A stretch of DNA of 64,000 nucleotides from Planctomycetota bacterium (GCA_023954375.1 JAMLIC010000012.1:1-64000), one strand, 5' to 3'; counted from the first letter of the stretch, positions 48,325-57,739 are shown. A program made the numbers and translations. The notes: generated by a model not told the origin, from the sequence alone.

Positions 48325-50046
48325 ATGGCATTCGGCCTGCCTGCCTGGACTGACCGAGTGACGGCCTCGTCCGCAGACCTTCCCGACCTCGTCCCCGTCC
48401 GCATGGTCAACGAGTACGTCTACTGCCCACGCCTCTTCTACCTCGAGTGGGTGCAGCGCGAGTGGGACGACAACCACTTCACGGAGGACGGGCGCTTCGT
48501 CCACCGCCGCGCCAACCGCGAGAGCAAGGCGCCGCCCTCGCCCGAGGAGCACACCGAGGACGCGCCGCCGTTCAAGGCGCGCTCGGTCTCGGCCTGCAGC
48601 GAACGCCTCGGGCTCTCGACGAAGATGGACGTGGTCGAGGGCGAGGACGGGGAGGTCGTCCCGGTCGAGTACAAGCGCGGGGCGCCGCCGGACGTGCCGC
48701 ACCGGGTCTGGGATCCGGAGCGCGTCCAGGTGTGCGCGCAGGCGCTCGTGCTGCGGGACTGCGGCTACAGCGTGCCGAACGGCGTCGTTTACTTCGCCAC
48801 GACGAAGGAGCGGGTCCACGTCGAGCTCGATGACGCGCTGATCGCCATGACGGAGCAGGCGATCCGCGACCTGCGCGTCGCGGCCGCGCAGGCCCAGCCG
48901 CCGCCGCCGCTGGTCGACTCGCCCAAGTGCGACGGCTGCTCGCTCGTGGGGATCTGTCTGCCCGACGAGGTCAACCTCCTCCGCGCGACCGAGCCCGACG
49001 ACGTCGAGGCGGTCGAGCCCGCGCCGATGCGCCGCCTGCACCCAGCGCGGGACGACGCGCTCCCCATGTACGTCCAGCGGGCGGGGGCACGCGTGGGGCT
49101 CTCGGGCGCCGTGCTGCAGGTGAGGCAGGAGCGCCAGACCGTCGCCGAGTCGCGCCTCGAGCACACGTCGCAGGTCTCGATCTTCGGCAACGTCCAGGTC
49201 AGCACCCAGGCGCTCCGCGAGCTCCTGTATCGGGAGATCCCGGTCGTTCTGTATTCCGGAGGCGGCTGGTTCTACGGGCTCGCGCGCGGGCTGGGGAACA
49301 CGAACGTCGAGCTCCGACGCGAGCAGTACCGGGTCGCCGACGACCCCGCCCGGTCCCTCGCGCTGGCCCGCCGCTTCGTCGCGACGAAGATCGCCAACCA
49401 GCGGACCATCCTCAGGCGCCACCTATCGTCCCGGGAGCCCGGGCTCGAGCGCCTGAACAAGCTCCGAGAGCGCGCCGCAGGCGCGTCGGAGCCGGCTGAG
49501 CTCCTCGGGCTCGAGGGCACGGCCGCGCGCCTCTACTTCGACGCGTTCCCGAGGCTGCTGAAGATGCCCCTGGGCGAGTTCTCGCTCGAGGGGCGGAACC
49601 GGCGCCCGCCGCGCGACCCGGTCAATGCGCTCCTGTCGTTCGTCTACTCCCTCCTCACGAAGGAGTGGACCGTCACCTGCGCCGCGGTCGGCTTCGACCC
49701 CTTCCTGGGCTTCTACCACCGACCGCGCTTCGGCCGGCCCGCGCTGGCCCTGGACCTCATGGAGGAGTTCCGGCCGATCGTCGGCGACTCGATCGTCCTG
49801 GCGATCGTCAACAACGGGACGGTTGGCGCGCGTGACTTCGTGAAGCGCGGCGTCGGCGTCGCCTTGACCGACGCCGCGCGCCGCCGCGTGATCAGCGCCT
49901 ACGAGCGCCGCCTCGACGAGCTCGTCACGCACCCCGTCTTCGGCTACCGCATCAGCTACCGGCGGGTCTTCGAGGTCCAGGCGCGCCTCCTCGCCCGGCA
50001 CCTCGCGGGCGAGATCCCCACCTACCCCGAGTTCCGGACGCGTTGA
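48325..50046 (+). CDS. cas4-cas1: Cas4-Cas1 fusion protein
   Basis: Adaptation nuclease/integrase of type I-G. Cas4 (about 25-215) has C34 in NEYVYCPRLFYLEW and the C-terminal cluster cysteines C202, C205 and C211 (CDGCSLVGIC). Cas1 (about 240-573) has catalytic E397 (LLGLEGTAARLYF), H465 (FYHRPRFGRP) and D477/E480 (ALDLMEEF). Cas4 trims prespacers by the PAM and Cas1 integrates them at the leader repeat. The ATG at 48325 lies 68 bases after csb2. An in-frame GTG at 48358 is an alternative. It is followed by cas2 after one base. Confidence 0.95.
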   Translation: MAFGLPAWTDRVTASSADLPDLVPVRMVNEYVYCPRLFYLEWVQREWDDNHFTEDGRFVHRRANRESKAPPSPEEHTEDAPPFKARSVSACSERLGLSTKMDVVEGEDGEVVPVEYKRGAPPDVPHRVWDPERVQVCAQALVLRDCGYSVPNGVVYFATTKERVHVELDDALIAMTEQAIRDLRVAAAQAQPPPPLVDSPKCDGCSLVGICLPDEVNLLRATEPDDVEAVEPAPMRRLHPARDDALPMYVQRAGARVGLSGAVLQVRQERQTVAESRLEHTSQVSIFGNVQVSTQALRELLYREIPVVLYSGGGWFYGLARGLGNTNVELRREQYRVADDPARSLALARRFVATKIANQRTILRRHLSSREPGLERLNKLRERAAGASEPAELLGLEGTAARLYFDAFPRLLKMPLGEFSLEGRNRRPPRDPVNALLSFVYSLLTKEWTVTCAAVGFDPFLGFYHRPRFGRPALALDLMEEFRPIVGDSIVLAIVNNGTVGARDFVKRGVGVALTDAARRRVISAYERRLDELVTHPVFGYRISYRRVFEVQARLLARHLAGEIPTYPEFRTR

Positions 50047-50047
50047 C

Positions 50048-50338
50048 ATGAGGCAGGTCTTCCTGGTGACCTACGACATCTCCGACGACCGCCGGCGCGA
50101 GCGCGTGTTCAAGATCCTCCGCGGCTTCGGCGATCACATGCAGTTCAGCGTCTTCCGCTGCGAGACCTCCGCCATGGAGCTCGTCCGGCTCCGCGCCGCC
50201 CTCACCGACGCGATCAATCACGGCGAGGACCAGGTGCTCTTCGCCGACCTCGGCCCGGTCGAGGGCCGTGGCTCGAGCGCGATCAGCGCGATCGGACGCG
50301 GCTACACCCACCCCGATCGTCACGCGATCGTCTTCTGA
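50048..50338 (+). CDS. cas2: Cas2
   Basis: A 96-residue Cas2, the dimeric scaffold of the Cas1-Cas2 integrase. The ferredoxin-like fold starts RQVFLVTYDISDDRRRERVFKILRGFGDHMQFSVFRCE, with the conserved aspartate D10. DQVLFADLGPVEGRG lies near the end. The gene is adjacent to the leader, 234 bases before the first repeat, the usual arrangement. Confidence 0.95.
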   Translation: MRQVFLVTYDISDDRRRERVFKILRGFGDHMQFSVFRCETSAMELVRLRAALTDAINHGEDQVLFADLGPVEGRGSSAISAIGRGYTHPDRHAIVF

Positions 50339-50572
50339 CTGATCCTGCTGACCAGTGAGGGGCGTTCCTTGACAAGTCGATCAGACCCAAGCCCCGCGAG
50401 CGGGAAGGTGGTGCGGCCGGCGCCGGACCCGCTCGCGGGGCGCAACTCCCGGCACCACCACGGCCTCGGTTTCGAAGCGACTTCGTCCGCGACCATGCCT
50501 CTCACGCAGCCCCGGGCGCGCTCGATCCGCGACGCGTTGCCCGAGCTTTCGGAATGGGTTACACCAGAAGCT
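50339..50572 (+). promoter_or_regulatory. CRISPR leader
   Basis: The 234 bases between cas2 and the first repeat hold no gene. TTGACA at 50369-50374 is a perfect -35 hexamer without a convincing -10. GCCCCGCGAGCGGG (50391-50404) and its exact reverse complement (50428-50441) form a 14-bp stem with a 23-base loop. GGTGGTGC (50407-50414) can alternatively pair with GCACCACC (50452-50459). The last 50 bases before the repeat are less GC-rich and would be the integration-guiding part. Confidence 0.75.
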
Positions 50573-53500
50573 CTCTCCGCGCCCATCGAGGCGCGGCCCC
50601 GTTGAAGGTCCACGATCGCCAGCACCTGCCCCGCGCGCGTCGGGTTCCTCTCCGCGCCCATCGAGGCGCGGCCCCGTTGAAGGAGGGTCACTGTCCAGGG
50701 GGCCGCCCGGTACCGCCAGCTCTCCGCGCCCATCGAGGCGCGGCCCCGTTGAAGGCGCTAGCTCACCCGTGGTCCCGTTGCGCACGACGAAGGCTCTCCG
50801 CGCCCATCGAGGCGCGGCCCCGTTGAAGGGCGCGTCGCCATGATCGGCGTCTCGCCGTCGCTCGGCTCTCCGCGCCCATCGAGGCGCGGCCCCGTTGAAG
50901 GACCCGGCCGAACCCTGCCGACTACCCCAAGCGCGGCTCTCTCCGCGCCCATCGAGGCGCGGCCCCGTTGAAGGACAAACGCGAGTGCCGGACAAAGGCT
51001 AGGGCGTGCTCGGCTCTCCGCGCCCATCGAGGCGCGGCCCCGTTGAAGGGCGCGGGGTCGGGTCGGAGAACGAGACCACGGCCGCGCTCTCCGCGCCCAT
51101 CGAGGCGCGGCCCCGTTGAAGGTTCGAGAGCGACGGGCCGCGCAAGGTCCGCGAGGTGGGACTCTCCGCGCCCATCGAGGCGCGGCCCCGTTGAAGGATG
51201 GCGCGGCGCGGCCGAACGGTTCCCGAACGGCAGGCTCTCCGCGCCCATCGAGGCGCGGCCCCGTTGAAGGAGGTAGTCCGCCACCCACTGGCGGTGCAGC
51301 TTCAGCGCTCTCCGCGCCCATCGAGGCGCGGCCCCGTTGAAGGTGGCCCCTCGGCAAGGCGAAGGCGGGTCGGCTGCTCGACTCTCCGCGCCCATCGAGG
51401 CGCGGCCCCGTTGAAGGCGTAGACGACCCGGACGAGGGCCCTGCGTTCGGCGACCTCCTCTCCGCGCCCATCGAGGCGCGGCCCCGTTGAAGGGTCGCCG
51501 CCGGTGCCCCGGCGTCGCTGGACCGCCGCGACTCTCCGCGCCCATCGAGGCGCGGCCCCGTTGAAGGCTGGCGACGGTCCGCGCCGTCGCCGACGCGTTC
51601 AAGCACTCTCCGCGCCCATCGAGGCGCGGCCCCGTTGAAGGACGCGGCAGGAGCGCCCCTCGTAGAGCGGGTAGGGGCCCATGCTCTCCGCGCCCATCGA
51701 GGCGCGGCCCCGTTGAAGGTCACGCGGCTGCGCATCGGGGGTCGCCACCTCGTGGCGTCTCTCCGCGCCCATCGAGGCGCGGCCCCGTTGAAGGATGACC
51801 GGCATGAAGCGCCGCCCGACGTGCAGGATCAGCTCTCCGCGCCCATCGAGGCGCGGCCCCGTTGAAGGGCGACCGCCGTGTCGAGCGCGACGCTCCCGCG
51901 CGTCGACTCTCCGCGCCCATCGAGGCGCGGCCCCGTTGAAGGTTCTGCGGCGTGGTGCGCTCCGAGTTCGCGTTCGTGTTCTCTCCGCGCCCATCGAGGC
52001 GCGGCCCCGTTGAAGGACCCGGCCTACGCCATGAGCCACGGCGGGCGCCTTGACCTCTCCGCGCCCATCGAGGCGCGGCCCCGTTGAAGGAAGATCCCGC
52101 CCTCGGCGGGCACCGGGCGGCCGTCGAACTCTCCGCGCCCATCGAGGCGCGGCCCCGTTGAAGGCCCGACGAGGAGTCGGAGCAGGAGCGCGACCTATGA
52201 CTCTCCGCGCCCATCGAGGCGCGGCCCCGTTGAAGGTGCGCTGCTCGCGCTGCGGCCCTGCGCGCCGCGCGATCCTCTCTCCGCGCCCATCGAGGCGCGG
52301 CCCCGTTGAAGGCGCGCCCATGGACTCGTCGCCGTGCCCTACCGGACTCACCTCTCCGCGCCCATCGAGGCGCGGCCCCGTTGAAGGATCTCGACGGATC
52401 GCCGGTTGAGCGCGTCGGACTTCGCCTCTCCGCGCCCATCGAGGCGCGGCCCCGTTGAAGGCGCGTGGACAGGAGCCCGGAGCGGTCGGCCATCCACAGC
52501 TCTCCGCGCCCATCGAGGCGCGGCCCCGTTGAAGGTCCTGCACCTCGGCCAAGGCGTAGGAGCCGCCGCTGGTCTCTCCGCGCCCATCGAGGCGCGGCCC
52601 CGTTGAAGGTTGACCTTCGCCTCGATCCCCCGCGCGAGGCCCTCGGCTCTCCGCGCCCATCGAGGCGCGGCCCCGTTGAAGGAGGTGCGCCGCGACCTCG
52701 TCGGCGACCTGGCCGGGACTCTCCGCGCCCATCGAGGCGCGGCCCCGTTGAAGGGTGATGCGCTTGACCGTCGCGCCGTCGGCGATCGCGACCTCTCCGC
52801 GCCCATCGAGGCGCGGCCCCGTTGAAGGACGGCGATCCGCACGAGGCGCAGCACGTCCGCGCCAGCTCTCCGCGCCCATCGAGGCGCGGCCCCGTTGAAG
52901 GAGTCGTTGCGGGCGGCGAGGCGCTCGCGTTCCCTGGCCCTCTCCGCGCCCATCGAGGCGCGGCCCCGTTGAAGGCACGCCGGCGCCACGTGGCGCGGGA
53001 GCGGCGCCGGCCCTCTCCGCGCCCATCGAGGCGCGGCCCCGTTGAAGGTAGACGTGGACCTTGCCGTCCGGGCCGGGGTAGACCGCTCTCCGCGCCCATC
53101 GAGGCGCGGCCCCGTTGAAGGCGGCCGAAGATGCTGCGCCCCGGGATCGACCAGTCCTCTCCGCGCCCATCGAGGCGCGGCCCCGTTGAAGGGTCGCGTT
53201 GCCCAGTGCCGCGGCTGGCCGCGCCGTGGCTCTCCGCGCCCATCGAGGCGCGGCCCCGTTGAAGGTCCATTCGTCACAGGGCTCTGGTCGGCGGCGGGGC
53301 TCAGCTCTCCGCGCCCATCGAGGCGCGGCCCCGTTGAAGGGCCTGGTCGGCCGCGCCGGCGAGGGTGGCGGCCATGCCTCTCCGCGCCCATCGAGGCGCG
53401 GCCCCGTTGAAGGTCGTGGGAGACCGACCACCCGCACTCGGGCACAAAGCTCTCCGCGCCCATCGAGGCGCGGCCCCGTTGAAGGGTGACGAAGCTGGAG

Positions 53501-54509
53501 GAGGCGCTGCTCTGGCTGAAGGCCTCTCCGCGCCCATCGAGGCGCGGCCCCGTTGAAGGCGGGCCATGTCGTTGGCGACCTTCACGGCGGCCGAGACTCT
53601 CCGCGCCCCTCGAGGCGCGGCCCCGTTGAAGGAAGCGTCCGTAGACGCGCCGGTCCACCAGGAGGTGCTCTCCGCGCCCATCGAGGCGCGGCCCCGTTGA
53701 AGGGCCGCTGCGCCCCGCGCGCACCTCAGCGCCAGCAGCTCTCCTCTCCGCGCCCATCGAGGCGCGGCCCCGTTGAAGCGCCGCGCTGGTGGCGGCCACG
53801 CCGCAGGGCCGCATCGCCTCTCCGCGCCCATCGAGGCGCGGCCCCGTTGAAGCCCCGTGAAGGGGGCGGGCTCGCGAGAGAGCGTGACCTCTCTCCGCGC
53901 CCATCGAGGCGCGGCCCCGTTGAAGCGCGCCGACGGTCGGCGCCTGCCGGATCCACGGGGGCTCTCCGCGCCCATCGAGGCGCGGCCCCGTTGAAGCTGG
54001 GCGAAGGTCGACCAGTCCGCCGGACCGCACGCCTCTCTCCGCGCCCATCGAGGCGCGGCCCCGTTGAAGCGCCACGAAGCCGCACCACACGCACGCGTGC
54101 CAGGCGTCTCTCCGCGCCCATCGAGGCGCGGCCCCGTTGAAGCCTCGACCCTGGCCTGCTCGCGCTGCTTCGGATCCGTCCTCTCCGCGCCCATCGAGGC
54201 GCGGCCCCGTTGAAGCTCGTACACGCGCACGATCGCCCCCGAGGCCCGCGAGCCTCTCCGCGCCCATCGAGGCGCGGCCCCGTTGAAGCCTCTCGGACGT
54301 GGTCCAGGCCTCGAACACGTAGCCCCTCTCTCCGCGCCCATCGAGGCGCGGCCCCGTTGAAGCGAGGACGAGGCCGCGGCCGCACGAGAGGGCTGGTACC
54401 CCTCTCCGCGCCCATCGAGGCGCGGCCCCGTTGAAGCTGCGTCAGCACCAGCTGGGTCAACCGAATCGTCAACCTCTCCGCGCCCATCGAGGCGCGGCCC
54501 CGTTGAAGC
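50573..54509 (+). CRISPR. type I-G CRISPR array, 54 repeats of 36 nt, 53 spacers
   Basis: Counted directly: repeats start at 50573, 50648, 50720, 50794 and so on to 54474. The 36-nt repeat opens CTCTCCGCGCCCATCG and ends CCCCGTTGAAGG or CCCCGTTGAAGC. It contains the 7-bp stem CCGCGCC/GGCGCGG around CATCGA, expected for Cas6-type processing. Spacers are 35-42 nt, all apparently different. Repeats 1-43 end in G, repeats 44-54 (from 53744) end in C. Only repeat 42 (53597-53632) has an internal change, A to C at 53609. The leader is on the cas2 side, so transcription is rightward. Repeat translations give LRAHRGAAPLK-type nonsense, which should not be annotated as protein. Confidence 0.98.
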
Positions 54510-54580
54510 AGCCGCCCCGCGCGGACCTGGCGGGATGGCAGCTCGCTGCGAGGGCGACCAGGTCCTCAGCCGGGTGCGGC

Positions 54581-54973
54581 TCAGGGGGTGACGACGACCG
54601 ACCCTGGACCATGGCGGACCTCGCGGACGACGCCCCCGTCGTCGAGGCCAGCCGCGACGTAGCAGGTGAGCGCGGGCGCGGGCGTGGGTGGCGAGGGCCC
54701 GAGCGGAACGATCGGGACGCCGCCGATCGAGCCCAGGTGCATGGCCCGTGGCGATTGACCATCGCGCAGCGCCGCTCGCGTGGACGTGGACGGTGCCGGG
54801 CCCTGAAGCACGTGCGCGACGGGGAGCCCCGTCAGGTGGAGCCGAGCGACGTGGCCCAGGAGCGCCTCCACGCCCTGACCGTCCTCGAACCGCGGCAGCT
54901 TGGTCCCGGCGCTCCAGGGGGTCACGACCCACAGCCGGTCGGGCGGCCCCGCGGCGAGGTCGTCCAGGCTCAC
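54581..54973 (-). CDS. small protein, third gene of the STAND-like operon
   Basis: A 130-residue protein. The GTG at 54973 overlaps the TGA of the preceding gene (GTGA), so it is coupled to the STAND-like protein. It begins MSLDDLAAGPPDRLWVVTPW. A beta-rich end (GGVPIVPLGPSP, ALTCYVAAGLDDGGVVREVRHG) follows. I do not recognise a family and see no clear catalytic residues. It ends 71 bases beyond the CRISPR array, to which it is convergent. Confidence 0.65.
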   Translation of the reverse strand: MSLDDLAAGPPDRLWVVTPWSAGTKLPRFEDGQGVEALLGHVARLHLTGLPVAHVLQGPAPSTSTRAALRDGQSPRAMHLGSIGGVPIVPLGPSPPTPAPALTCYVAAGLDDGGVVREVRHGPGSVVVTP

Positions 54974-57009
54974 GACCGGACCGCGCCGAGCCGACGCAGG
55001 TAGCGACGCGGGTCGGGGAAGGGCCGCGGCAGCGGGTCGTCGAAGGGTTCGTCCGGAAGGACACGGATGATCGTCCGCTCCTCCGGCTCGTCGCCGTAGA
55101 CGCCCAGCACGACGAAGCGACCTGGCCGGAGCTCGCCCGCCCGCTCGTCGCGGGACCAGGCGTCGAAGCGCGCCGGGGGGAGCTCCATGAGCCCGGCGCG
55201 CGGCGGCTCGTCGCCCTCCTTGACGCCCACCCGCACCGAGACCGCCTCCGGGCCCACCGCCTCGACGCGCCCCGGGAACCAGCGACGGAGGGGCGACTCG
55301 CGCTCGTCCCGGGCCATGAGCTCGGAGGGCGGCCGGCGCCACACCTCGTCGGGGTCGATCGTGAGCGGCACGACGCCGAGCCCGGCGCGGGCGCGCTCGA
55401 GCGCCACGAGGCGCCGCTCGAGCAGGCGGTAGGTGGCGTCATGTCGGGCCTTCGGGGGCACCGCCTCGAGCACCGCGCGCGCGAACTCGAGCTCCTCCCG
55501 ATGGAGGAGCAGCCGGACCAGCTCCAGGTGCAGCTCCTTGAGGACGTCGGCGCCCACGTCCTCCCGGACGTTCAACCGATCGACCGCGTCGTCCCAGGCG
55601 TGCCGGGCCTCCTCCGTGCGGCCGATCGTCACCAGGAAGCGAATGAACCGCGAGTGCCACCACGGGTTCCGCGGGTTCAGCGCGCGCGCCCGCCCGTAGT
55701 GGACCTCGACCTCGTCGGCGGCCTTCCCCTGCACGTCCAGGTTGAAGGCGAGGTAATGATGCGCGTAGTCGTCGTCGTCGTCCCACGCGCACGCGGCGCG
55801 GAAGGCTTCGACCGCCCTGTCGTAGTGCCCCGCCGCCGAGCAGCGCCGGCCGAGCAGCTCGAGCTGCTCGACGAAGAGCGGCTCGAGCGCGTCCGGGAGC
55901 TCGCCGCCGCACTGGCTCGCGTGCTCGAAGGCCTCGTACTGCGCCTCGAGGGCGCGGGGGTCCCCGCTGGCGGCGAGTCGGTTGAAGGCCCCGGTGTACC
56001 AGCGCGCGAGCCGCTCGTGCGTAAGTCGACGCTCCTCATCGCTGAGCAGGGGCTCGGCTCGCGCGGACGCCCGCAGCAGGTCGTGCAAGGTCCAGGTGTC
56101 GTCCCCACGCGGATACAGGAGGCAGGACTGGAGGAGCTCGAGCCGCACCCCGTCGAGGCCGTTCGCCCCCAGCTCCAGGATCTGCTCCGCCGGCACCGGA
56201 CCGCGGACCAGCGCCAGCCGCCCCCAGAGCTCGAGGAGCGGGCGGACGTCTGCCCCGGCTCCCAGCGCGCGTCGGAGCTGCCGGACGACCTCGGCGGGCC
56301 GGAAGCTGCCGAGCGCGAGCCGGGTGGCCGCCTCCACCCCCTCGAGCGCGGCCACGGCGACGAGCAGGCGAAGGTCGAGCGGGGTTCGGCGCGCGAGGGC
56401 CTCGCCGGCGTGGACCTGGAGCCGCCGGGCGACGGGCGCCAGCGCCTCACCCCACTCCAGGCCGCTCACGCCCCCGGCGCGGAGGGTCAGCGTGCTCCGG
56501 GGCCGGACCAGGTCGGGCAGGTCGCCTGCCACGACGCGGCGGCAGCGAGACAGGAGGAGGACGCTGTTCGCGAGCTCGCTCGCCCGCTGCGCGAAGGCGG
56601 TGTCCTCCGGCGCGAGCGACGGCCAGCTCTCCGGCCGGTAGCAGAGCAGGACCAGGCGGTCCTGGTGCTGCTCCACGCTGGCGAGCGCCTCCCTGAGCTT
56701 CGCCGTCCAGCCGCCGCGGCCAGTCAGGCGCTCGAGCTGCCCGTTGCCGAGGCCCGCGCGCCTGAGCCCGACTCCGAGCTGGAGCAAGGCCGTCGGCGCG
56801 GCGTCCGGCGCCTGGCGCGGGGGAGCCAGCACGACCGGCGCGAGGCCGCGGACGCGCAGTCGCTCGGCCAGGACGTCGAGCGCCGTGCGCCGCCCGGTCC
56901 CCGGGTCGCCGGCGATCCGCCAGACGGCCCCCGGGTCGGGAGCCGCGCCCGCCACCTCCGCCTCGAGCGCGTCGCAGGCGCGCTCGACCTCCGGCAGGCG
57001 AACGCTCAC
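54970..57009 (-). CDS. STAND-like P-loop ATPase with winged helix and TPRs
   Basis: A 679-residue protein. Residues about 28-60 (VWRIAGDPGTGRRTALDVLAERL) are a P-loop with Arg in place of the canonical Lys and Thr/Ser. The Walker B strand (RLVLLCYRPESW) lacks the acidic end. Residues about 285-345 (RLALVRGPVPAEQIL ... WTLHDLLRASARAEPLL) look like a STAND winged helix. Residues about 350-560 are TPRs (CSAAGHYDRAVEAFRAAC, HYLAFNLDVQGKAADEVEVHYGRARALNP). About 580-640 is a small beta domain (GRVEAVGPEAVSVRVGV). This order matches signal-transduction ATPases used in NLR-like defence, though ATP binding may be lost. GTGA overlaps join it to both neighbours. Confidence 0.72.
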   Translation of the reverse strand: MSVRLPEVERACDALEAEVAGAAPDPGAVWRIAGDPGTGRRTALDVLAERLRVRGLAPVVLAPPRQAPDAAPTALLQLGVGLRRAGLGNGQLERLTGRGGWTAKLREALASVEQHQDRLVLLCYRPESWPSLAPEDTAFAQRASELANSVLLLSRCRRVVAGDLPDLVRPRSTLTLRAGGVSGLEWGEALAPVARRLQVHAGEALARRTPLDLRLLVAVAALEGVEAATRLALGSFRPAEVVRQLRRALGAGADVRPLLELWGRLALVRGPVPAEQILELGANGLDGVRLELLQSCLLYPRGDDTWTLHDLLRASARAEPLLSDEERRLTHERLARWYTGAFNRLAASGDPRALEAQYEAFEHASQCGGELPDALEPLFVEQLELLGRRCSAAGHYDRAVEAFRAACAWDDDDDYAHHYLAFNLDVQGKAADEVEVHYGRARALNPRNPWWHSRFIRFLVTIGRTEEARHAWDDAVDRLNVREDVGADVLKELHLELVRLLLHREELEFARAVLEAVPPKARHDATYRLLERRLVALERARAGLGVVPLTIDPDEVWRRPPSELMARDERESPLRRWFPGRVEAVGPEAVSVRVGVKEGDEPPRAGLMELPPARFDAWSRDERAGELRPGRFVVLGVYGDEPEERTIIRVLPDEPFDDPLPRPFPDPRRYLRRLGAVRS

Positions 57010-57398
57010 GGCCGCGCTCCCGGGTGCGGGTGTGCACGAGCGTGAGGCCAGCCATGCTGCGGGACGCCGCGAGCCACGTTGGCCACACCGTATCCAGCCT
57101 CGAGCCCGAAAGCCACGCCGTCATTGTCCCCCGCGCGCGGCTCCCCGACGACGCTCGAGAGCGCCTGCCGCTCATCCGCAGGCCCCTCCTGGCCCTGCAT
57201 GTAGCGCTCGTACTCCTCCCGCAGCCGGCGATAGCGGCGGATCTTCGTCGTGCCCCCGCGCGTGTTGCCGAAGGGCCAGTGCTGGGCCCTGAACTCGTCG
57301 AACAAGCCGTTGGCCTCCAGCCGGTCGACCATGAAGCCGCGGCGCACGGACGTGGAGTAGGACCGATCCCAGGTGAATCCCTCATGGTCGCAAGCCAA
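57006..57398 (-). CDS. small basic protein, first gene of the STAND-like operon
   Basis: A 130-residue frame from a TTG at 57398 (ACDHEGFTWDRSYSTSVRRG), or 108 residues from an ATG at 57332 (VDRLEANGLFDEFRAQHWPFG). The conserved-looking part is EGFTWDRSYSTSVRRGFMVDRLEANGL up to RRYRRLREEYERYM, which is why I extend the start upstream of the ATG. The middle is Arg/Tyr-rich and could bind nucleic acid. The C-terminus is low-complexity. It overlaps the STAND-like gene by four bases. Family unknown. Confidence 0.5.
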   Translation of the reverse strand: MACDHEGFTWDRSYSTSVRRGFMVDRLEANGLFDEFRAQHWPFGNTRGGTTKIRRYRRLREEYERYMQGQEGPADERQALSSVVGEPRAGDNDGVAFGLEAGYGVANVARGVPQHGWPHARAHPHPGARP

Positions 57399-57434
57399 CC
57401 CGGCAGCCTGAGCGTGAGCGTGGCGGTGAGGAGG

Positions 57435-57440
57435 TAGGAT
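57435..57440 (+). promoter_or_regulatory. candidate -10 element of a leaderless promoter
   Basis: TAGGAT ends six bases before the ATG at 57447, the same spacing as at 2292. A GAGGAGG stretch immediately before it is too far upstream to act as a normal ribosome-binding site. Confidence 0.35.
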
Positions 57441-57446
57441 CGAACC

Positions 57447-57701
57447 ATGGTGCGTCGAGGACAGCCCGAACGCCCGCCCCATACGCTGCCCGCGGATCTC
57501 CGGCGCGCCATCGCGTCCGATCCGGCCGTGAAGGCCGTCTGGGCCGACATCACGCCGCTCGCGCGCAACGAGTGGATCTGCTGGGTCACCTCCGCCAAGA
57601 AGGAGGAGACCCGGAGCCGACGGATCAACGTGGGCCTGGACAAGATGCGCAAGGGCATGCGGCGGCCCTGCTGCTGGCCGGGGTGCCCGCATCGTTCCTG
57701 A
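57447..57701 (+). CDS. YdeI/OmdA-like domain protein
   Basis: An 84-residue protein matching the C-terminal part of the YdeI/OmdA (OmpD-associated) family: LPADLRRAIASDPAVKAVWADITPLARNEWICWVTSAKKEETRSRRI followed by a lysine-rich helix and RRPCCWPGCPHR. The role of the family is unclear (links to envelope stress and peptide resistance have been made). The two cysteines and histidine at the end could bind a metal. It is complete as a small single-domain form. It precedes the carbamoyltransferase gene by 38 bases and may share its transcript. Confidence 0.8.
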   Translation: MVRRGQPERPPHTLPADLRRAIASDPAVKAVWADITPLARNEWICWVTSAKKEETRSRRINVGLDKMRKGMRRPCCWPGCPHRS

Positions 57702-57739
57702 CCCTTGCAGCGCCGGCGCGAACGGCGCAAGCTCGCCCC

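Noticed and set aside
50369..50397. Full promoter from the TTGACA in the CRISPR leader
   Set aside because: The expected -10 position falls in GCCCCGC, so only the -35 hexamer is supported.
50554..54762. Many open frames of 60-700 codons on both strands across the CRISPR array
   Set aside because: They are translations of the 36-nt repeat (LRAHRGAAPLK, RGRASMGAE, STGPRLDGRGE and similar). With repeat plus spacer averaging ~74 nt, stops are rare in GC-rich sequence; none is a gene.
57006..57692. 228-codon version of the first STAND-operon gene starting near 57692
   Set aside because: The upstream part runs antisense to the YdeI/OmdA-like gene and has shadow composition; the plausible coding part begins at about 57398.
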